Shown piece after piece: positions 7,805 through 17,496 of a stretch of DNA of 33,090 nt. Source of the DNA: an uncultured Nitrospinota bacterium (GTDB lineage Bacteria > UBA8248). The position numbers and the translations under genes were made by a program. Below the pieces are notes generated by a model. It did not search any database. It was not told the origin of the DNA and saw only the letters and a program-made list of their open reading frames with translations. Each line of letters opens with the position of its first letter. Position 1 is the first letter of the stretch. Location of the stretch: contig CAMYJL010000006.1 of the NCBI GenBank assembly GCA_947258645.1, forward strand, positions 1 to 33,090. Direction: 5' to 3'.

Positions 7805-8986
7805 CTATTCCGGCACCACAACTCTCTTGTCGTGCCCGGCGGGAAGGCCATTGTTGAGCGTGTCGAGCATCCAGTCCGCGATGGCGGGATACATGTCCGC
7901 CGCCACCTCGCCCATCGGGTGAAATACGCCCTCGTAGAGCCAGAGTTCCTTCGGGCAGGTGAGCGTGTTTATGAACACCTCGATGTCCTCCGGAGAGCAG
8001 AGCTCGTCCATGTCGCCCGCCACGAGAAGGTAGTTCGCCTTCATCTTTGCGGCCAGGGGCAGCCAGATGCTGTCACGCTTCTCGACGAAGGCGTCGAACT
8101 CGTCCTCGTCCAGGATGTTGGACATGTACATGTAGATGCGTTTGAAGTTGGGCTGGGCTTGATTGAAAATGATATCCGAAGGGCCGACATTGGCCATCTG
8201 CCCGCACACCGCCTGCGGGCGCGGATCGTTCGCGGCGATCTCCACCGTCCAGCGGCTTCCCATGCTCATGCCGAAGAGGCCGATTTTGGATTCATCCACC
8301 TCGGGGCGGGCGCAGAGCAAGTCGAGCACCTTGCTCCCGGCGCGGGCGTAGTTTTCATGATCCACCCAGACCTGGTTGATGTTGCTCTCGCCCTGCCCCG
8401 GCCCGTCCATGATGGCGAAGTTCATCCCGCGCATGTGGAACCAGTTATTCCAAGGGAGCAGGCCATCTTCCTTGATCATGTCCATCCCCGGTATCAGGAG
8501 GACGGTTGGCTTGGGCCCCTCCCCCTCGGCGGGCCAGAAATAAAAGTAGGCGTTCTTGCCCGGATCGAACTCGGCCTGGTGTTTTTCGATCTTCCCGCCC
8601 ATCAACTCGCGCATCTTGTCGAAGCAGCGCAGTACACCCGCGTGGTACTCCATCTTCTTCGGGTGGCCGTCGACCGGAATGAGGTGCTGCGCCCGGCCGA
8701 AGCAGAGCCCCGCCCGGTTGTAGTGCAGCTTCGCGGTCTGGATATGTCCGGCCCCCTCGGCCGCACGGGCTTTTTCCTCCTGAACCGCCGCCTGCCGGGC
8801 CCAGAGGCGCGGAAAAGAGCGGCGGCCGGTCACGCGGCTGTACACCGCCTCCAGATCCATGTGCTTGAAGCCGCGCTCGTAGCGCACCCCCATGATGCCC
8901 GGATGCAGCACGTCCTCGTTGTCCGAGAGCTTGAGAAAATTATCGAAAATCCAGTTCTGGCTCGACCGCGACGCTTGCCTTCTCAT
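7805..8986 (-). CDS. Alpha/beta hydrolase (FrsA / dienelactone-hydrolase-like), copy 1
   Basis: This 393-residue serine hydrolase has a helical N-terminal region of about 150 residues and a C-terminal alpha/beta-hydrolase core. The nucleophile elbow is GMSMG (Ser241). The oxyanion region is PGMDM (166-170), with MDGPGQGES downstream (193-201). The likely acid is Asp327 (GDMDEL) and the base His356 (VFHPMG). The architecture resembles 2,6-dihydroxypseudooxynicotine hydrolase and FrsA-like enzymes, which cleave C-C, ester or amide bonds. A paralogue of the same size and layout lies at 29664-30827. It sits between an amidohydrolase (70 nt upstream) and an MBL hydrolase on the same strand, suggesting a small catabolic operon. 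Substrate unknown. Confidence 0.8.
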   Translation of the reverse strand: MRRQASRSSQNWIFDNFLKLSDNEDVLHPGIMGVRYERGFKHMDLEAVYSRVTGRRSFPRLWARQAAVQEEKARAAEGAGHIQTAKLHYNRAGLCFGRAQHLIPVDGHPKKMEYHAGVLRCFDKMRELMGGKIEKHQAEFDPGKNAYFYFWPAEGEGPKPTVLLIPGMDMIKEDGLLPWNNWFHMRGMNFAIMDGPGQGESNINQVWVDHENYARAGSKVLDLLCARPEVDESKIGLFGMSMGSRWTVEIAANDPRPQAVCGQMANVGPSDIIFNQAQPNFKRIYMYMSNILDEDEFDAFVEKRDSIWLPLAAKMKANYLLVAGDMDELCSPEDIEVFINTLTCPKELWLYEGVFHPMGEVAADMYPAIADWMLDTLNNGLPAGHDKRVVVPE

Positions 8987-9056
8987 TTCTGAAAATCCCC
9001 TCCATGGTCAAAAACTGCATGCCGTTTCCATTGAACGGAAAGACCCAAACCCCGGG

Positions 9057-10436
9057 TTAGCTTCCGGGGGAATTCGCCAAATGGCTCAGTCCGCCTTCTT
9101 CCATGATCCGCCGGCCGGAGTCGGCGAGTTGTTGTTTTTTCGATGCGAGGTCGGATTCAGAATACAGGAGCCGTCCCCCCTCTTTCACCCTGCGCCCGGC
9201 GACGAATACGGTATCCACATTGGAGCGGCCGGCGTGAAACACCACGGCCTGAACCGGGTCGTTGACCGGGAACATATTGATGTCCCCTGCCCGGAGCAGG
9301 ACGATGTCCGCCTGCTTGCCCGGCGAGAGAGAGCCAATCCGCTCCTCCAGCCCGAGCGCCCGGGCGTTGTTGATCGTCGCCCATTCGAGCGCGTGCCGGG
9401 CGGTCAACATTCTCTTCTTCCCGGCGCTTTCAGGGGAAGCGTGGGCCAGATTATCGAAGATGCGCTCGCACTGGAGCGCGAAACGCATCACGTAAAACAT
9501 ATCGCCTTCCAGATATATCTCGATATCGGCGCCGATTGACGGCCTTCCCCCCAGCGCCATGACCCGGCCCGTGAGGGGCTCGGCAGGGTGCTTCTGCGCC
9601 TCGACCGCCGGCGTCGCCGTGACCGAGACCCCGGCGTCGACGATGACGCGAAGCTCCTCATCCTCCAGATAATTTCCATGAACAATGTTGTGATCGGGAC
9701 CCAGCAGGCCTTCCTCCTTCAACCTGTGGTAGCCCTCCTTGACGAGCCGGTCGGGTGTTCCCCAGATATGCGCGCTTGAGAGGAGACCGTACTCGCGTGC
9801 AAGGCGGAAGTCGTGAAGCGTGACCTCAAGAGTCGAATAGTCCGACCCCAGAATCGCCATCGCCAGCGTCACCAGCCCCCCGTCGTCGGAAAGGCGTTCC
9901 TTGCGCAGCCGCATGATTTCTTCTCTCGGGTGGGGGATTCGGGAGTAGTGCGGCTCGCCCTCTTTGGGGTCGGGCTTGACGGTGCCGTGGCCGAATACGG
10001 CCCGGACACCCGAGTCGATCAAACCGTCGATCGCCGCGTCCGAATGCTCGGGGGTGGCGTTGTTGTGGCACCAGTCGAAGATGGTCGTCGTGCCGGAATC
10101 GATCTGGTTCAGAGTGCCCAGAAGGTTTCCCAGATAGGTGTCCCCGGGCGTATAGCGGGGGGCCAGATTCGCGTGGACGACCCGGAAATACTCCGGCCCC
10201 CGCCAGTCTCCCCCAATGCCGCGGAGCGCTGTCTCCCAGGTGTGCAGGTGCGCGTTGATCAGGCCGGGAATGACGATCTTCCCGCTCGCGTCCAGAATTT
10301 CGGCGTCCTGCGCATCGAGTTTTTCCCCAACCGCGAGGACGCAATCGCCCTCGATCAGGAGGTCACCGGTTGGCAGGTCGCCAATCTCCGGGTCCATCGA
10401 GATAATGGTCCCGTTCCGGATGAGAATTCTGGACAT
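9057..10436 (-). CDS. Amidohydrolase, ATZ/TRZ (SAH/guanine deaminase-like) family
   Basis: This 459-residue metal-dependent TIM-barrel hydrolase has a small beta-sandwich made from its ends (LIRNGTIISMD at the start; SLSPGKQADIVLL near residue 385). The metal ligands visible are H63 and H65 (NAHLHTWE), H223 (SSAHIWG), H253 (IVHGNYL) and D304 (GADIEI). This is the mononuclear pattern of cytosine/guanine/S-adenosylhomocysteine deaminases and s-triazine hydrolases. It should remove ammonia or another leaving group from a heterocycle. I chose ATG 10436 because GGAGGGGGAG lies immediately upstream; a longer frame to 10487 lacks support. The 40s segment onwards (GKIVIPGLINAHLH) is diagnostic. Exact substrate cannot be assigned. 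Confidence 0.88.
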   Translation of the reverse strand: MSRILIRNGTIISMDPEIGDLPTGDLLIEGDCVLAVGEKLDAQDAEILDASGKIVIPGLINAHLHTWETALRGIGGDWRGPEYFRVVHANLAPRYTPGDTYLGNLLGTLNQIDSGTTTIFDWCHNNATPEHSDAAIDGLIDSGVRAVFGHGTVKPDPKEGEPHYSRIPHPREEIMRLRKERLSDDGGLVTLAMAILGSDYSTLEVTLHDFRLAREYGLLSSAHIWGTPDRLVKEGYHRLKEEGLLGPDHNIVHGNYLEDEELRVIVDAGVSVTATPAVEAQKHPAEPLTGRVMALGGRPSIGADIEIYLEGDMFYVMRFALQCERIFDNLAHASPESAGKKRMLTARHALEWATINNARALGLEERIGSLSPGKQADIVLLRAGDINMFPVNDPVQAVVFHAGRSNVDTVFVAGRRVKEGGRLLYSESDLASKKQQLADSGRRIMEEGGLSHLANSPGS

Positions 10437-10613
10437 CTCCCCCTCCCGAACCCGGCGCGCAACGGCAGTTCTGCAGCAGAGGGCCATCAGGCAAATTATA
10501 AGTGGGCTTCAGATATTGGTGTCCACGATACCTGAGATGGACAGATCCCGCGAATGGCGACGGCCATGAAAAGGACACAGGGTTCGGTACACCTGTGCCA
10601 GAATGAAAGGAAA

Positions 10614-10690
<77 letters not shown>

Positions 10691-10704
10691 TTTCCACTTT
10701 CCTG

Positions 10705-11409
10705 TCAGTCGTCCTCATTCCAGCCGAAGCGGCCGATGAGTTTGACGAATACACACCCGGTCATTTGTTTCGGTTCGCTGAGGTTCCCTTCGCTGTCTTT
10801 CTCATAGCGGAGAAGTACCTGCCCACCTTCCCCGCCCACCGGCACGACAAGGCGCCCGCCCGGAGCCAGCTGCTCCAGCCAGGGCAAAGGAGGTTCAGGC
10901 GCCGAGGCCGCCGCGATGATTGCGTCGAATGGGGCCTCATCCGGCCAGCCGTAGGTGCCGTCGGCCGTCCGGAGGAGGAAGTTCGCGTAGCCGAGCTTCT
11001 CCAGCCGCTCGCGGGCCGCCTCCGTCAGCTCGGGTATCCTTTCGATGGCCCGGACGGTACCGGCCAGTTCCGCCAGAAGGGCAGTAACGTATCCCGAACC
11101 CGCTCCGATCTCAAGCACCTTCTCCCCGTCTTTCAGGGCAAGCGCCTCCAGGCTGAGCGCCACCATATAGGGCTGGGAAATCGTCTGGGCGCTTCCGATG
11201 GGAAGCGCCCGGTCCGAATAGGCTTCCTCCCGGAAGACTTCGGGAACGAATTCGTGACGCGGAACGCGCCGCATGGCGTCGAGGACGCGGGAATCGCGGA
11301 TGCCCCGCGCGATGAGCTGATGCCGTATCATTGATTCGCGTGCACCCGTCCACCGAACTTCGTCTCTCCGGTCCTTGCTTGTCCCCGAATCGCTCAAAGG
11401 AACTTCCAT
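10705..11409 (-). CDS. pcm: Protein-L-isoaspartate O-methyltransferase
   Basis: This 234-residue cytoplasmic enzyme uses SAM to methylate isoaspartyl residues in aged proteins. Diagnostic segments are [20 protein letters not shown] (27-46), VPRHEFVP, the [17 protein letters not shown] substrate/SAM loop and SAM motif [19 protein letters not shown] (about 98-115). Its start overlaps the surE stop by 16 nt, the usual surE-pcm coupling. An internal ATG at codon 27 would still give a complete catalytic domain, so the first 26 residues are uncertain. Downstream follows tRNA-Pro, not the nlpD gene found next to pcm in many proteobacteria. Confidence 0.95.
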   Translation of the reverse strand: MEVPLSDSGTSKDRRDEVRWTGARESMIRHQLIARGIRDSRVLDAMRRVPRHEFVPEVFREEAYSDRALPIGSAQTISQPYMVALSLEALALKDGEKVLEIGAGSGYVTALLAELAGTVRAIERIPELTEAARERLEKLGYANFLLRTADGTYGWPDEAPFDAIIAAASAPEPPLPWLEQLAPGGRLVVPVGGEGGQVLLRYEKDSEGNLSEPKQMTGCVFVKLIGRFGWNEDD

Positions 11410-12149
11410 CTTCTCAACTCATCCATTGAGTCAAAATCCGTGAGGTCCAGACGGACGGGTGTAACCGATATCGACCGGTTGGCCACGGCGTCGAAATCGG
11501 TGTTCGTCTCCCGGACCCAGTTCAGGCCGTTGCCGCCGATCCAGTAATATTCACGACCCCGCGGATCGATCTTTTCGACGATAGCGTCCCCATAAATACG
11601 CTTTCCCTGTTTCGTCACGCGAACGCCCCGGCACTCCCCAGCCTGGATGTTGGGGACATTGACGTTCAGAAGGATTCCCTTGGTCAGCCCGCGATTCAGA
11701 ACCTCCTCGGCGATGCGGCGGGCAAATTGTCCGGCGAGCTCGAAACGGAAGGGCTCTCCCTCTTCATAAACGAGCGACAAGGCGACCGCCGGGTAGCCAA
11801 TCAGGGTCGCCTCCATGGCGGCCGCCACCGTCCCGGAATATGTAATATCGTCGCCCAGATTTCCCCCCTTGTTGATGCCCGAGAGGACGATATCGGGCGG
11901 CCGATCCTTGAGGAAACCATTCAGGGCGAGGTTGACACAATCCGTCGGGGTCCCGTCCACGGCGTACCAGTCATCTCCCCTTGCGTTGATCCGCAGGGGA
12001 CGGTGCAGACTCAGGGAATGTCCCGCCGCGCTCTGCTCCCTGTCGGGCGCCACAACGATGACTTCGCCCAGGGGACGTACCGATTCATAGTGGGTGTGCA
12101 GTCCTTCCGAGGAAATGCCATCGTCGTTCGAGAGGAGTATCCGGACCAT
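11394..12149 (-). CDS. surE: 5'/3'-nucleotidase SurE
   Basis: This 251-residue metal-dependent nucleoside-monophosphate phosphatase belongs to the stationary-phase survival family. The metal ligands are visible as D9 and D10 (LLSNDDGI), S40 (PDREQSAAGHS) and N93 (SGINKGGNLGDD). The YSGTVAAAMEA helix is typical of SurE. I chose ATG 12149 because SurE proteins begin with 'M.ILLSNDDG'. The frame is open for 30 more codons upstream, but those residues match nothing in the family. The ribosome site is weak. It is followed with overlap by pcm. Confidence 0.95.
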   Translation of the reverse strand: MVRILLSNDDGISSEGLHTHYESVRPLGEVIVVAPDREQSAAGHSLSLHRPLRINARGDDWYAVDGTPTDCVNLALNGFLKDRPPDIVLSGINKGGNLGDDITYSGTVAAAMEATLIGYPAVALSLVYEEGEPFRFELAGQFARRIAEEVLNRGLTKGILLNVNVPNIQAGECRGVRVTKQGKRIYGDAIVEKIDPRGREYYWIGGNGLNWVRETNTDFDAVANRSISVTPVRLDLTDFDSMDELRRWKFL

Positions 12150-12338
12150 GAACCAACCAGAGATATCGTTACGCGGGCGACCGAAAAGAGAGGGAGTATA
12201 GAAGTCCTCTAAGAGAGCGTCAATGTGGCGAATCCGCAACGATAGATGGGGAGAGAACGCTCCCCTCTCCTGATTTCCAGGAAAATCAAACGGGATTCAC
12301 AGCGGGGATACGAGAGAGAGGGAGAGAGCTGGTTCATT

Positions 12339-12533
12339 CTAAACTATGAGATCGATGCTGCCCGGGGTCTGAATAGCGTTGGCCGCATACAAGGCCCTGA
12401 GCGCCTGCTCGTCCGCAATCTGGTTGGTGGCGATGAGCTGTTGCACCGCGGCCCGTGTTCTCGCAATGGTGCCGACAACTTGGGGAGGGCTCAACCCCCT
12501 GGCGATGGCTGAAATCAGGTTCTGATCTGCCAT
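12339..12533 (-). CDS. Small hypothetical protein, 64 residues
   Basis: I do not recognise this protein. ATG 12533 is preceded by AAGGGGAAG at good spacing, the best ribosome site in the neighbourhood. The frame reads MADQNLISAIARGLSPPQVV and continues as an even, mostly helical sequence without runs or rare residues. The first part suggests an amphipathic helix (NLISAIARGL), then a helix rich in Ala/Arg/Gln (GTIARTRAAVQQLI). A third helix (DEQALRALYAAN) precedes a short hydrophobic tail (IDLIV). It has no signal peptide or transmembrane segment. It lies 189 nt upstream of surE on the same strand and could share its transcript. A small DNA-binding or adaptor protein is possible, but nothing in the sequence decides this. 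Confidence 0.55.
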   Translation of the reverse strand: MADQNLISAIARGLSPPQVVGTIARTRAAVQQLIATNQIADEQALRALYAANAIQTPGSIDLIV

Positions 12534-14191
<1,658 letters not shown>

Positions 14192-14213
14192 ACCGGGAAG
14201 GACAATACCGAAA

Positions 14214-14690
14214 ATGGACCCCTCGTTTCAGGACCCTCACACGATACAGCGGATACTCCGGCGCATGAGGCGCGTTGCCATGGTCGGCGCATCGGCCAAC
14301 GAGGCCCGGCCCAGCTATTTTGTCGCCTACTACCTTCAGCGCATGGGATATGAACTCATTCCGGTCAATCCACGGTACGAGGAAATACTGGGCCGCCCCT
14401 GTCACCCTGATCTTTCGGCAATTCCGCACCCACCCGAAATCGTGAATGTATTCCGTCGGCCGGAAGAGGTCGGCGAAATTGTGGACGAAGCCATCGCCAT
14501 CGGCGCCCAGGCCATCTGGCTGCAATTCGGCGTCGTCAACGAAAAGGAGGCCCGGAAGGCCCAGGAGGCCGGTCTGGCCGTCGTCATGGACCGTTGCATG
14601 AAAATCGAACATGGGCGTTATTATGGCGGACTCCAATGGACCGGGATGCGTACAGGCGTGATAACCGCGAGGCGTACGCCCTGGCGGTAA
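14214..14690 (+). CDS. CoA-binding domain protein (YccU-like)
   Basis: This 158-residue Rossmann-fold protein has RVAMVGASANEARPSYFVAY (about 20-39), the dinucleotide/CoA-type loop of the CoA-binding family. It is followed by the family's YELIPVNPRYEEILGRPCHP and WLQFGVVNEKEARKAQEAGL segments, and by VVMDRCMKIEH near the end. Members bind CoA or a related ligand; no enzymatic role is established. In many genomes this gene accompanies metY or other sulfur-metabolism genes, as here (22 nt downstream of the metY-like gene, probably the same operon). ATG 14214 is preferred to an earlier in-frame start because family homology begins there. Ribosome site GGAAGGA is rather distant (11 nt). Confidence 0.85.
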   Translation: MDPSFQDPHTIQRILRRMRRVAMVGASANEARPSYFVAYYLQRMGYELIPVNPRYEEILGRPCHPDLSAIPHPPEIVNVFRRPEEVGEIVDEAIAIGAQAIWLQFGVVNEKEARKAQEAGLAVVMDRCMKIEHGRYYGGLQWTGMRTGVITARRTPWR

Positions 14691-14719
14691 CACCTGAGAA
14701 AAAAGGAATCAAGAAGGAC

Positions 14720-14748
14720 TTGCTTCGGAGTCCATAATCTCTTATAAA
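14720..14748 (+). promoter_or_regulatory. Candidate promoter of the FecR-domain gene
   Basis: TTGCTT (14720-14725, three matches to TTGACA) and TATAAA (14743-14748, five of six) are separated by 17 nt. The predicted start near 14755 is about 60 nt before the ATG at 14817. Moderate visual match only. Confidence 0.3.
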
Positions 14749-14782
14749 TGAATTAGATGGTTCGGCTTCCACTAGGGCCGTT

Positions 14783-14809
14783 CTGATTTTCCCCTGGTCG
14801 CCAAATCAG
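14783..14809 (+). promoter_or_regulatory. Hairpin touching the ribosome-binding site of the FecR-domain gene
   Basis: CTGATTT (14783-14789) is perfectly complementary to AAATCAG (14803-14809) with a 13-nt loop. The 3' arm ends in the first two bases of AGGTGA (14808-14813), the likely Shine-Dalgarno of the gene starting at 14817. The fold could therefore modulate its translation. Confidence 0.3.
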
Positions 14810-14816
14810 GTGAATA

Positions 14817-15497
14817 ATGGAGAGGCCTTCATTTCAAAAGCGGGGTTTCTATCTGCTTGCCATTTCTGTAGTCCTCGTTGGCGTTCCATCCATTCTTTCC
14901 GCTGAAAATATTACAAACGCGCAGATTGTCTCCTTCACCGGAAATCCGGTTATCGTTCCAGACGGTCGCCCCGCGGTTCCGATAACGGAGCAAACAGCCA
15001 TTCGATCGAATGTGCGGATCCAGACGGGTCCACGCGATAGCGTTCAGATACAATTTTCCGGGAAAAAAAACTGCCGTTTTTTCCTCGGACCCGACAGCAT
15101 CATGGAGTTCAAGGGCGCGAAAACCCCGCTGGACTACCGAGCGTATTTACGCAAGGGCGCCCTTACTTGCCAAGCGGTACCATGCCAGGTGACGCTGGAC
15201 GTCGAAACATCCATTGGCCGTTTGCGCGGGCAAAATTCGAGATTTTCGGTACGCGTGAGGAAAGAAACCACCACAGTTTTCGTGCGCTCCGGCGACCTGA
15301 GACTTTTCATTAGAGGCGAATCCATCCCCCTGCGGGAGATGACTCAAACCACGATATCCCATTCCGGCTCCCACCGAATTGCCTCCATTGAAGACACCCA
15401 GCCAAACACTTCTTCCCTTGCCCCACCGATGGCCTTTCAAAACAAGGATCTCCCGTCTCGAAGCATCTCACCGGTCTCAGCGACCAAGCGGCCTTGA
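14817..15497 (+). CDS. Secreted FecR-domain-like protein
   Basis: This 226-residue protein has a signal peptide (basic MERPSFQKR, hydrophobic LLAISVVLVGVPSI, likely cut after about residue 29). A beta-rich FecR/LysM-like fold follows. The pattern V.F.G.P.I.PDG...PI.E.T.I....RI.TG.RD.V.I.F (about 38-80), followed by YLRKGALTC and SRFSVRVRKETTTVFVRSGDLRLF, is typical of the FecR beta-solenoid repeat. In that repeat a threshold ('T..RV.TG') precedes a 'V.l..GsV.v' strand. FecR domains sense or scaffold at the periplasmic face. There is no transmembrane anchor or sigma-factor partner nearby, so a signalling role is not implied. The stop codon lies inside the -35 hexamer of the following tRNA promoter. 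Confidence 0.7.
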   Translation: MERPSFQKRGFYLLAISVVLVGVPSILSAENITNAQIVSFTGNPVIVPDGRPAVPITEQTAIRSNVRIQTGPRDSVQIQFSGKKNCRFFLGPDSIMEFKGAKTPLDYRAYLRKGALTCQAVPCQVTLDVETSIGRLRGQNSRFSVRVRKETTTVFVRSGDLRLFIRGESIPLREMTQTTISHSGSHRIASIEDTQPNTSSLAPPMAFQNKDLPSRSISPVSATKRP

Positions 15498-15521
15498 CGA
15501 ATACCCCCACCTCGCTTAAAT
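15494..15521 (+). promoter_or_regulatory. Candidate promoter of tRNA-Pro(GGG)
   Basis: TTGACG (15494-15499, 5/6) and TTAAAT (15516-15521, 4/6) are 16 nt apart, placing the start near 15528, about 25 nt before the tRNA. The -35 hexamer contains the TGA stop of the preceding gene. Confidence 0.35.
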
Positions 15522-15552
15522 AGCCTTTGCTCAATTAGACGAATGAATCGGT

Positions 15553-15629
<77 letters not shown>

Positions 15630-15960
15630 TTCAAGTCTTTGAAATCCCCCAGCAAAAGCCACTTTAATTTTTGGGGCGAGTTTTCGCTGTCGGCACATTT
15701 GTAACCTTTTCTGTAGCCATTTCGGCATTGCCCCTGCCCAACCTCTCCGAATGGCCTTTGCCAAAAGTCACTTGTCGAAGTGAATATAGTCTCGTGTGGT
15801 GCCGATATCGGCGTACCGCGGGATCTCCCGAATATACCCAACTGGGACTCCCTGATCGTGACGCAGGAGCCCACGAGTAAATCGGAGGGTGTGCGGGGCG
15901 CAGGATCGAACTCCCGCTTCCGGGCGGCACACGCATGATTTTCGAAACATGGAGAAAAAG
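15630..15960. other. Region between tRNA-Pro(GGG) and the TGA-interrupted gene
   Basis: Positions 15630-15767 hold nothing recognisable. The remainder is the integrase remnant listed separately, then about 40 nt leading to the ribosome site GGAGAAAAAG before ATG 15961. I looked for a second copy of the tRNA 3' end as an attachment repeat within the region and found none. Confidence 0.45.
15768..15920 (-). pseudogene. Tyrosine recombinase (phage/XerC-type integrase), C-terminal remnant
   Basis: The minus strand encodes about 50 codons up to a TGA at 15768 that align with the end of tyrosine recombinases. CAPHTLRFTRGLLRHDQGVP corresponds to the box-II 'SPHTLRHTFAT.LL..GV' with its H-x-x-R. It continues as GYIREIPRYADIGTTRDYIH, corresponding to 'YIQELLGHxxIxTTxxYxH' with the catalytic Tyr (DYIH). 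The box-II LGH is changed to PRY, removing a catalytic His. No upstream integrase sequence is visible before codon 'EAG', where the reading frame enters the opposite-strand gene region. It is a truncated, inactive relic of an integrated element, located 139 nt from the 3' end of tRNA-Pro(GGG). Confidence 0.65.
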
Positions 15961-16701
15961 ATGGACCGTGGCATCTGGGCTGTCTGATACGACCTGCCGA
16001 AGGAGGGGGAGGACGAATACCTCTCGTGGCTGCATGAAGAGCACATCCCTTCGGCGCTCAAACGCCCGGGGTATCTGTGGGCGGCGCATTACCGCTCCAT
16101 CCGGAACGCGTCCCATAATGCGAGCCCGGTGCAGCAGGCCAAGAGGTTCATGGACGATCCCGATCTCGGACGGGGAGGAGACTACCTGCTCCTGTTCGGG
16201 GCGGACAGCGCCCACGCCTTCCTGGACCCTGCCCCTGATGACCTGCTGAAGAGCCATGACGCCCGCTCACAGGAGATGATCGCCCGCCGGCAGGGAGACC
16301 GCACCGCCTACTTCACCGAGGTCGGCCGCGTGGATGGTCCCGAGATTGCCCGGCGCGGCGCGGGCCTCACCCCCGCCCCCATGATCCAGATGGGCGCCTA
16401 CCGGGCCGACGACGAAAATTACAACCTCAACGTGGCCCTCTGGTATGTCCATCATCGCCTCGCTTCCCTGCCGGAAATGGAAGGCTGCGTCGGGGCGCGC
16501 AAACTCCTGTCCCTGGGGGGCTGGTCCCGCCACGCCATCCTCTACGAATTCATCTCCCCCGAGGCCCGGGAGCACTACTATCAGCTCCAAGAAGCGCCCG
16601 GTGCTGACGCGAACCATCCCACCGGCGGCATCGTTCGGACCCTCATCCATGGACCGGCCTCTCCAACCTTGGCGGTACGCATCTGGCCTGAGGTGAAGTA
16701 A
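15961..16701 (+). pseudogene. Conserved hypothetical protein interrupted by an in-frame TGA
   Basis: The reading frame starts at ATG 15961, preceded by GGAG at ideal spacing. It reads MDRGIWAV, then TGA (15985-15987), then continues unbroken as YDLPKEGEDEYLSWLHEEHI to a stop at 16701. It would be 246 residues if the TGA were read as an amino acid. Codon use and protein character continue smoothly across the stop, so the two parts are one gene. The context 'IWAV*YDLP' suggests an original Trp (TGG to TGA). Two halves (about 5-50 and 140-205) each show a 'W...H...L..lpG...a....' pattern, reminiscent of tandem EthD-like alpha/beta-barrel domains; that assignment is tentative. A GTG at 16129 could start a truncated product. 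It may be a real nonsense mutation or a sequencing error. Confidence 0.65.
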
Positions 16702-17058
16702 AGGACCACGGCTCTGGATTCGCTACAAAGCGAAAAACCGTATGGCCAAGTGCGAAGAAGGGGCACGTCAGACATCTCATGCCGCCATCGCTTTCAGGCC
16801 ACCCGCGTTCCGCTGGAATCAGTTGCCATATCGCAGCTTTCACCTATAATTATCTGGATCTCGAAAATTGAGTCCGCTTCAGCCATCGGTATCAGAGCGG
16901 CGCGGTTGAACCTCACACGGGGATGCCTGTCGTTGGAGTCACGATGGCATTGGGTTTGTTTTCCGGATTCGGCTCCCTTCGCCAACGAGAAGGCCTGAAT
17001 TTAATTTTTCCAGAGACGGAAAACGGCTCGCCGGCGATTAATATCAGGGGGGAGCGTT
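16702..17058. other. Intergenic region with a strong promoter-like site
   Basis: No gene is supported in these 357 nt. The main content is the near-consensus promoter at 16823-16850. Between it and the TTG start at 17059 there is a leader of about 200 nt. An open frame starting at 16923 runs out of phase into the next gene and looks like chance. No terminator is visible after the interrupted gene ending at 16701. Confidence 0.45.
16823..16850 (+). promoter_or_regulatory. Near-consensus sigma-70 promoter
   Basis: TTGCCA (16823-16828, 5/6) and a perfect TATAAT (16845-16850) are separated by 16 nt, the best promoter match in the window. Transcription would start near 16857 and read into the DUF2914-like gene at 17059 with a leader of about 200 nt. 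Confidence 0.5.
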
Positions 17059-17484
17059 TTGAATCTGGCATGGGTTATTGTCGCTGCGATATTTCTCACT
17101 CTGATAGCTTCGTCGGGATTGGCAGATCCCAAATCATGCGTCATCCGGCAGTTCATCACGGCGAAAAACCTGACCTCTTTCAAGCCAAGAGGGATCACCA
17201 CCGAATTTTCCGAGAAAGACCCTTGGGTTTTCGGCTTGGCCCGCTTGGATTGCCTGAAAACACGGCAGGGAGAGGCTTTCCAGTTCCGCTGGATCAGGGA
17301 CGATAAAGAAATCCTCAAGTCGCGCGCCGGGATCGGGAGTAGCCGCAACTGGCGGATATGGTCCAGGGTCAGGGCGCGGCCGGGCCGGTGGAAAATTCAA
17401 CTCACCTACATGGAAGGGCGCGTGATCGCTGAACGCACGTTCGTCGTTGAGGGCAGGAACACACGGCGGAAAGCCAACCGCTAG
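17059..17484 (+). CDS. Exported DUF2914-like protein
   Basis: This 141-residue protein has a signal peptide (MNLAWVIVAAIFLTLIASSG, likely cut after about residue 22). The C-terminal half shows the DUF2914 pattern. There is an aromatic 'F.FRWI.D.KEI..SRAGIG' strand pair, SRNWRIWSRVRARPGRWKIQ (the family's 'WrtwS.K.l.pG.W.V') and a closing 'G.VIAERTFVV' strand. The function of the family is unknown. The start is TTG with a strong ribosome site (GGGGGGAGCG about 3 nt upstream). A near-consensus promoter lies about 230 nt upstream. It converges with the sulfurtransferase gene, only 12 nt separating their stops. Confidence 0.65.
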   Translation: MNLAWVIVAAIFLTLIASSGLADPKSCVIRQFITAKNLTSFKPRGITTEFSEKDPWVFGLARLDCLKTRQGEAFQFRWIRDDKEILKSRAGIGSSRNWRIWSRVRARPGRWKIQLTYMEGRVIAERTFVVEGRNTRRKANR

Positions 17485-17496
17485 CGAGAAGCGGTC

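Noticed and set aside
15879-15936. tRNA-like sequence on the minus strand with GTGTGC/GCACAC ends and a TTCGATC motif
   Set aside because: No complete cloverleaf forms; the T-stem has mismatches and the sequence is better explained as part of the integrase remnant.
15985-15987. Selenocysteine codon in the interrupted gene
   Set aside because: No SECIS-like hairpin follows the TGA, and the residue context suggests Trp, not Cys/Sec.
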